Below the pieces are notes generated by a model. It did no database searches and was not told where the DNA came from. It saw only the letters and a program-made list of their open reading frames with translations. Shown here piece by piece: positions 59,701 to 64,000 of a stretch of 64,000 nt of DNA (position 1 is its first letter; each line of letters opens with the position of its first letter). This DNA is from Hofstenia miamia. Taxonomy: Eukaryota; Xenacoelomorpha; Acoela; Hofsteniidae. The translations under genes and the position numbers were made by a program. Location of the stretch: NCBI GenBank assembly GCA_900660155.1, contig CABFPE010000229.1, positions 844,564 to 908,563 of the forward strand, in the 5' to 3' direction.

Positions 59701-60955
59701 ACAAACATTTAGTCAATTTTCGGTATTAAATTTTTGTTACCATAACATTAATTTTTGAAGATTATTTAATTTTGTTTTGTTGAATATTTTTAGGTTTAGA
59801 AATTTTCGAATTAATAATGCATTTATTCAATGTAATTATATTTTTTATAAATGTTTTTTTAGGAATGCAGTAATTATCCCGGATTCTTTATGAGTGTCCG
59901 CAACACGAGCAACCTAATGAGTGGTGGGGCTGGTGGACGTGATGTCATTTTGGATTACGATAACTTTCGTCATGTGTGTTACAAGTGGCAATTCAAAATA
60001 GCCAGAGATGTTATCACTTGCTTAGAAACTGGAGACTATATTCAAATTCGTAATACTATCATTGTGCTAACAAAGGTTTTTCTATTGTTCTCTTCACAGT
60101 TAATTTAATATTGATATTATTCACTCTTAATGAGAAAGTATATTCAATTTTTAACGAATTATTGGAATCCAATAGTTCAGTTTGATGCAAAATTTTTTTT
60201 ACAAAAGAGCATTTTAAACGTTTAAAGCAATGCTTTTTACCTCTGAGAAGGAGATATTGTTTGCGGGTCTGTTAGTATGCTTGTAAGCAGGATTTCTAAA
60301 AGAATGAATGGATCTTTATGAAAAAAATCTCATGATAGTTATTGGTTTAGCTTTGATTCAATTTCAATTATCAGAATGATTCGAACTGCCATCTTGGAGC
60401 TAGAGCCCAATTTATGCACTTGCTGTGGCAAATATCTATTGATAGACGGCATTTGTCAATGCATAGAATGGTTTTTTGCAAGCGAAGAAAATGTTTTTGT
60501 CACTGATACATTTGATATTGATTGATTTTCAAAAATGATTTTTCTAGCGCTTGAAGTGAAATGCAAACTACAGAACTAAAAAGGAATTTTTTAAATCAGA
60601 ATGTTATTTGATATTATGCACTTGGAATTGATTTATATTTTCTTAATTGGCTCAATTTTTGTAACACCCAGTGCTAAATCAACTCTTTGAGCACAATGGT
60701 CGTGTCAAATTTGTTGGACGCCCTCGACTGTGTACTATTAAACTATAAAATTAAATATTAAATGTTTGTAAATCTTTTCAGACGAAGCGTTAAAACTTTG
60801 AGAGAACTGTAAAAGTTCTTTTACTCCGTCAATTTTTAACATATGAAGCACGAACCAAGTGCGATTTATTACCCTAATCTGATTCTACATTTACTCTAAA
60901 TTAGAATTACAAAATCGTAACATTTGCTTTTATTATAATATTCTATGTGAATTGC

Positions 60956-60990
<35 letters not shown>

Positions 60991-62324
60991 NNNNNNNNNN
61001 NNNNNNNNNNNNNNNNNNNNNNNNNNNNNNNNNNNNNNNNNNNNNNNNNTATATATATATATATATATATAATTTACACCTGCTGTATAATGTCGCATCA
61101 TTTGATTGAGTGAAATATTTCACACAATCTCTATCAAATTCATTGATTTGTCTCCAAACAAATTTCAATAGAACATTTCTAAATAATGCATGCATAATCA
61201 AATGACAATGACTTCGTCATTTTAAAATCATGAATAAATTAGTATTCATCGGAAAATTGACACTTTATTAAATTTCCATCAATTTTGTTTTTTAGAATAT
61301 GTATGACTTCAACAGTATTTGTTTAGCTCATTCCACATTTTCCTCGTTGTACAAATTTGGGGATTGCAGTTGAGAAACGTATTGAAAAGGTACGTGCTGA
61401 AGAAAAAGATAATAGACAAGATCTTTGTATGCTGGCTACTAGTTATATTGGAAAACTCAAACAACACAAGCCGAAAATGATGGCAGAAGAAGTTTTTCAT
61501 AATAAAAAGGAACGGGAAAACAAACTCCAAAAGCAAGCGCCCAAATCCAAGCATCCACTTACAAATGGCACAGATAATTCCGTGTCACCAGTAAATGCCA
61601 AAAAGGAGAAGTATGAATATATACAATATTCAAAATCATAATTTACTTTGCATTCTTACGGACAGTGCAATTGTCTCGTGAATTTTTTTATGACTTTTGT
61701 TTTAATTACCCTTGCTTTTTGTTTTTTGTTAGTTTAATTTGATTTAGAGTCGAGAAAGTTTCAACTGATGAGAAAAAACCTGTCAGAAGAACGGATACCA
61801 AACCAGAATCTGAGCGAGGTATAGCTTTTTGAAACTCTCTTTGTAATTTCGCAAAAAACGGGTCACTTTTTTAGACCCAGTGACTCATTGATCAGAATAA
61901 TAATTCAAACCGAGCCCCGACACAATAACCCGATAATCATTAACTCAAAAACATATAATTTTTCGATTTAATTTTTATTTTTATGTTAATCATTATCGAA
62001 CAGATTTGAAATTTACATATTTTTGATTTTTTTAGGTAAGTAAGGTAAACAGTAAGGGGCCAGAATTACGGATCATCTGGACCAATTTGTATGCATTGAG
62101 ATATCAAATAGCGTATGATTTTTACATGTTAATTTTAGCAAAAAAATATTACCGCGTCAACTGAAACTAGTAGACCCGCTTAAACACAGTGGCCCGGATG
62201 TCACTCTGGATGGATTATAGTTTGTTGCACGAAATGTATATAAATGCAAATTTAATTCTAAACTATCTCAGAATTACGAGTTGAATGTTTAGATTCAAAG
62301 AAACGTCGAGTTGACAGTTCCAGG
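44496..62324 (+). CDS. THOC2: THO complex subunit 2 (THOC2), multi-exon
   Basis: THOC2 is the scaffold of the nuclear THO complex (with THOC1, 3, 5, 6, 7), which with UAP56 and ALYREF forms TREX and links transcription to mRNA export. Twenty-five exons chain in frame: 44496-44658, 44699-44747, 50462-50532, 50573-50694, 50741-50868, 51007-51167, 51213-51305, 51348-51494, 51540-51715, 51873-52062, 52103-52129, 53385-53512, 53891-54252, 54593-54689, 54735-55032, 55226-55387, 55429-55494, 56387-56614, 56853-56994, 57472-57629, 59315-59443, 59863-60075, 61327-61610, 61748-61818, 62293-62324. All introns are GT-AG and phases agree. Anchors shared with human THOC2 from memory include YKQQKFNL(F/L)REENEGY, LDPNRV, LGFKF, GDW(K/Q)HAQ, KLSH, QKYDNL, YENFRH-like YDNFRH, RYGRFL and CLETG. 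About 1232 codons are covered; human has 1593. The start codon and last exons are missing. Confidence 0.93.
46680..46935 (+). pseudogene. Mutator-like transposase fragment in the THOC2 intron
   Basis: The open frame ends with [30 protein letters not shown]. This resembles the 'RFVLAMRLIGKG...[11 protein letters not shown]' block just upstream of the catalytic region in Mutator-like transposases, and the equivalent part of the copy at 34743-35903 (MNMNDPMTQTSY). Only this block is recognisable. The rest of the protein is absent or decayed. Confidence 0.45.
48060..48910 (-). pseudogene. Tc1-like transposase remnant in the THOC2 intron
   Basis: On the minus strand [18 protein letters not shown] (about 48490-48440) is the Tc1-family block around the second catalytic acid, read in two frames. 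Just upstream [20 protein letters not shown] corresponds to 'FMQDNAPSHASKYSKDFL', with the catalytic Asp replaced by Ile. Candidate terminal sequence ggctgtttcacgttattatg is at 48064, and a related gtttcacattattatgcac at about 48210. The opposite end was not found. The copy is dead. Confidence 0.6.
49381..50068 (-). mobile_element. mariner element with internal deletion
   Basis: The ends form a terminal inverted repeat of about 28 bp with two mismatches. The left end starts cgagggagagtcaaaaagta and the right end, reversed, starts cgagggtgagtcaaaaacta. Both ends are flanked by TATA, fitting the TA target of mariner. The minus-strand coding remnant has an N-terminal part ([20 protein letters not shown], then [20 protein letters not shown]). 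It jumps directly to the C-terminal part ([19 protein letters not shown], then [12 protein letters not shown]), so the catalytic core with its D,D34D acids is deleted. A 31-bp coding block is duplicated (49634-49664 and 49764-49795). One base is N (49682). It lies inside the large THOC2 intron. Confidence 0.85.
50462..52129 (+). CDS. THOC2: THOC2 exon cluster 2 (nine exons, mostly 40-46-bp introns)
   Basis: Exons 50462-50532, 50573-50694, 50741-50868, 51007-51167, 51213-51305, 51348-51494, 51540-51715, 51873-52062 and 52103-52129 encode the THOC2_N region. Readable anchors are [85 protein letters not shown] and [11 protein letters not shown]. Intron lengths are 40, 46, 138, 45, 42, 45, 157 and 40 bp. 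The segment after EPLYSK (exon 51873-52062) has no clear counterpart in human by eye except its position, so it diverges fast. Confidence 0.93.
53385..57629 (+). CDS. THOC2: THOC2 exon cluster 3 (core: Thoc2 and Tho2 domains)
   Basis: The exons are 53385-53512, 53891-54252, 54593-54689, 54735-55032, 55226-55387, 55429-55494, 56387-56614, 56853-56994 and 57472-57629. Anchors are [68 protein letters not shown] and SQLQKYDNL. The short Thoc2 domain follows ([15 protein letters not shown], then [10 protein letters not shown]), then [56 protein letters not shown] and a lysine-rich [10 protein letters not shown] stretch. [20 protein letters not shown] closes the cluster. One acceptor is unusual, ttttttaag at 53890, where most others are TTTAG. 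The chain matches the human order without visible loss. Confidence 0.94.
59315..62324 (+). CDS. THOC2: THOC2 exon cluster 4 (end of Tho2 domain and basic tail)
   Basis: Exons 59315-59443 ([18 protein letters not shown]) and 59863-60075 ([14 protein letters not shown], then [15 protein letters not shown] and [12 protein letters not shown]) complete the folded core. Exon 61327-61610 ([19 protein letters not shown], then [19 protein letters not shown]) begins the charged tail. Exons 61748-61818 and 62293-62324 ([15 protein letters not shown], then [14 protein letters not shown]) match the human 'EQKRRKID' nuclear-localisation-like region. The human tail continues for more than 150 residues, so more exons may lie downstream. 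The intron at 60076-61326 contains the inverted interspersed repeat and a gap. Confidence 0.9.
60507..60990. repeat. Interspersed repeat, copy 2 (inverted relative to 6770-7213)
   Basis: This copy sits in a THOC2 intron and runs into the (TA)n tract at 60959-60990 and the following gap. Compared with copy 1 it has about 24 extra bases in the middle (around gtaaatcttttcagacgaag) and scattered substitutions. No coding potential was recognised. Confidence 0.85.
60991..61049. other. Assembly gap (59 N) within (TA)n
   Basis: Both flanks are (TA)n, so the gap is a microsatellite collapse. The exon chain of THOC2 is not interrupted by it. Confidence 0.98.
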
Positions 62325-64000
62325 GTAAGTTCAAATGAAATAGAAGTGATGCATCATATCACTTACTTAGGCACTGAGAATTTTATTGTGTTTTATATCT
62401 TACATTGTTTTCACGGATTTACGAAAATTTTTACTCTTAATTAGATAGTAGAAATGAATTTGATATCTGCATTTATAGTTATTCTGTCTGAAGTTCTTTA
62501 GTCTACACGGTGCTCCTGAGAGTGGTCAACCCACAAAATAGTGTACAAATGAAAACTCAATCGTTATCGGGACAGTTTTATGCTCTGATTTCAATTATGC
62601 AAAATTTTTCATTGAGGGCTTTTTGCAAAAAATCAATTTTTTAAATTTTCGACTTCTATATATGGCAAGTGAATATAAATGGAATGTTTCAGGACTTCTA
62701 GAGAATTTCAGACTAATTTGTTTGCTCTTTCTGCATTTAATCATAGTCAGCACAATTCGTAATCAAATATTGAAGGTATTTAAAAAAAGTCGATATTTGA
62801 TTTCAATATATGGAAAGTGAATATTTTTTTCAAGAGAATTAATGTACGAATTTGGTTTGGAGCAATGTACGTTAACACGTTATAAAGGCCTATTTATTGC
62901 TCGTTAAAAAACTCGATTATGCACAATTATGGAACTGTACATATACATGTAGGTGTATTTGGCATTGATAAAACTCGTGATGGTATAGCTACATGTATTT
63001 CTTTTGCGGCAAAACACTCGGTAAGAAACCAATACAATAGTATGAATTTCGTGCATACAATAAAAAACACTCGATTTACTGTTAATAAATACGCGTATGC
63101 ATGTATTTGGCTAGCAATAAAGCAGGCCCTCAAAATTGAGATTTTGCCTGTTATAAGCAATTGTTTCTTTCAGAACATGATGAACACTTTCTGATGCCTC
63201 TTCACTTACATGGCCTAGTGAGGTACCATCCTGTTCAACATGATACATGACAGCATGTACCGGTATTTTTGGGGTAATTGCAACTTCCGAGGAAAGTATG
63301 AATTTTCTGAACCTCTCTGATTTTGTAACAAAGTCGGCTTCTAAAGACTCACAGTTAGGTAGTCAATTCAGGGGGCAAATAGATCTCCGAACTTCGATGT
63401 TCCTCAGGAGCTGTTTGCATGAGTTTCCGTTAAAAGTTCCTACATACATGGAATTCCGCTGGCTCTTGGTTCGTTTCAACCACACATAAGCGTCAGTCCA
63501 CCGCTTGCAGGGTTCATTATATATTGAATACCAATAAATAAATGAATCTCTGGCGGCGATACCATTTTCAAAACAGGCGTGGAATCAAGACGTTGGAAAA
63601 AAATGGCAGATGAATCATATTAAATTTTTTTGCTTTCATATACTGCTGGCAAGATTCAGGATGTACACTCCAAGACTACGTCTTTAAAGATCTAATTGTA
63701 CACAGTTCATTTTGATGTTTTAAGTCATTCTTATGAATTCCACACCATTAACAAAGATGCAGACAAGCGTGTGTCATCAGTCCCAGTATATTGGTCATTT
63801 TCAAATCGCATGCAATGGTAAAGTCACTAAAATCATCCAATCAAAGGAAGTGCCACACTTTCTTCAAATTTGTGTACGACTCCGCTAAATTAGATTCAAT
63901 TTCCAAAATCAACAACTTCTTGACTCCCGATCAAAAAAATTTTATTTCAACCTTGTTTGAATTACTACATGATTCATGAGAATTAGGACGAAAAATGTTG
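62325..64000. other. Downstream of the last recognised THOC2 exon
   Basis: A donor gtaagt at 62325 implies that THOC2 continues. An acceptor cacttacttag at 62370 would give a 46-bp intron, but the frame after it is hydrophobic and stops at 62446, unlike a THOC2 tail. No other gene was recognised. Open frames at 62919-63194 and 63791-63979 have no known relatives that I can name. Confidence 0.35.

Noticed and set aside
62371-62448. Last THOC2 exon after a 46-bp intron
   Set aside because: The acceptor is good but the encoded tail is hydrophobic, not the charged tail expected, so it was not added to the gene.

Overview
The window is very AT-rich nuclear DNA from a metazoan. One split host gene is recognised with confidence, THOC2. 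It has canonical GT-AG introns, many of them only 40-46 bp long and almost all ending in TTTAG or TTAG. Most of the rest is transposable-element material. The element families seen (R4/Dong-like and Jockey-superfamily LINEs, CGGBP1-type hAT, Mutator-like, mariner/Tc1, and two transposase-like families common in cnidarians and arthropods) suggest an invertebrate, perhaps a cnidarian or another compact-intron lineage. The species cannot be fixed from this sequence. Two assembly gaps are present (37527-38526 and 60991-61049).

Layout. 1-6.7 kb: LINE debris, including a roughly 4 kb decayed Jockey-superfamily LINE on the minus strand. 6.8-7.2 kb: a repeat that recurs inverted at 60.5-61.0 kb. 7.5-8.5 kb: the 3' third of an R4/Dong-like LINE. 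10.2-12.0 kb: another decayed LINE. 12.6-14.8 kb: a decayed hAT transposase interrupted by about 1.1 kb that carries an inverted repeat and a 197-bp tandem duplication. 15.2-16.2 kb: a 489-bp tandem duplication. 18.8-20.1 kb: remnant of a DUF7869-like transposase. 21.7-25.4 kb: two candidate exons of a small unrecognised host gene. 27.2-30.9 kb: an R4/Dong-like LINE with an unbroken 1085-codon ORF lying between two (TTA)n tracts. 34.7-35.9 kb: decayed Mutator-like transposase. 37.1-38.9 kb: a LINE fragment, a 1-kb gap, and the 5' end of a second R4/Dong-like copy. 41.1-43.1 kb: another decayed transposase.

44.5-62.3 kb on the plus strand is THOC2, the large scaffold of the THO/TREX complex that couples transcription to mRNA export. 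At least 25 coding exons can be chained in frame (about 1230 codons), including a 27-bp exon. A 5.7-kb intron holds Mutator-like, Tc1-like and mariner debris. The start codon and the last exons are not resolved.

The least expected feature is at the R4/Dong-like LINE. Both copies whose 5' end is visible carry a tRNA-like segment between the (TTA)n tract and the ORF. The two segments are different in sequence: one has a good A box and B box, the other a good A box and an anticodon-like hairpin.
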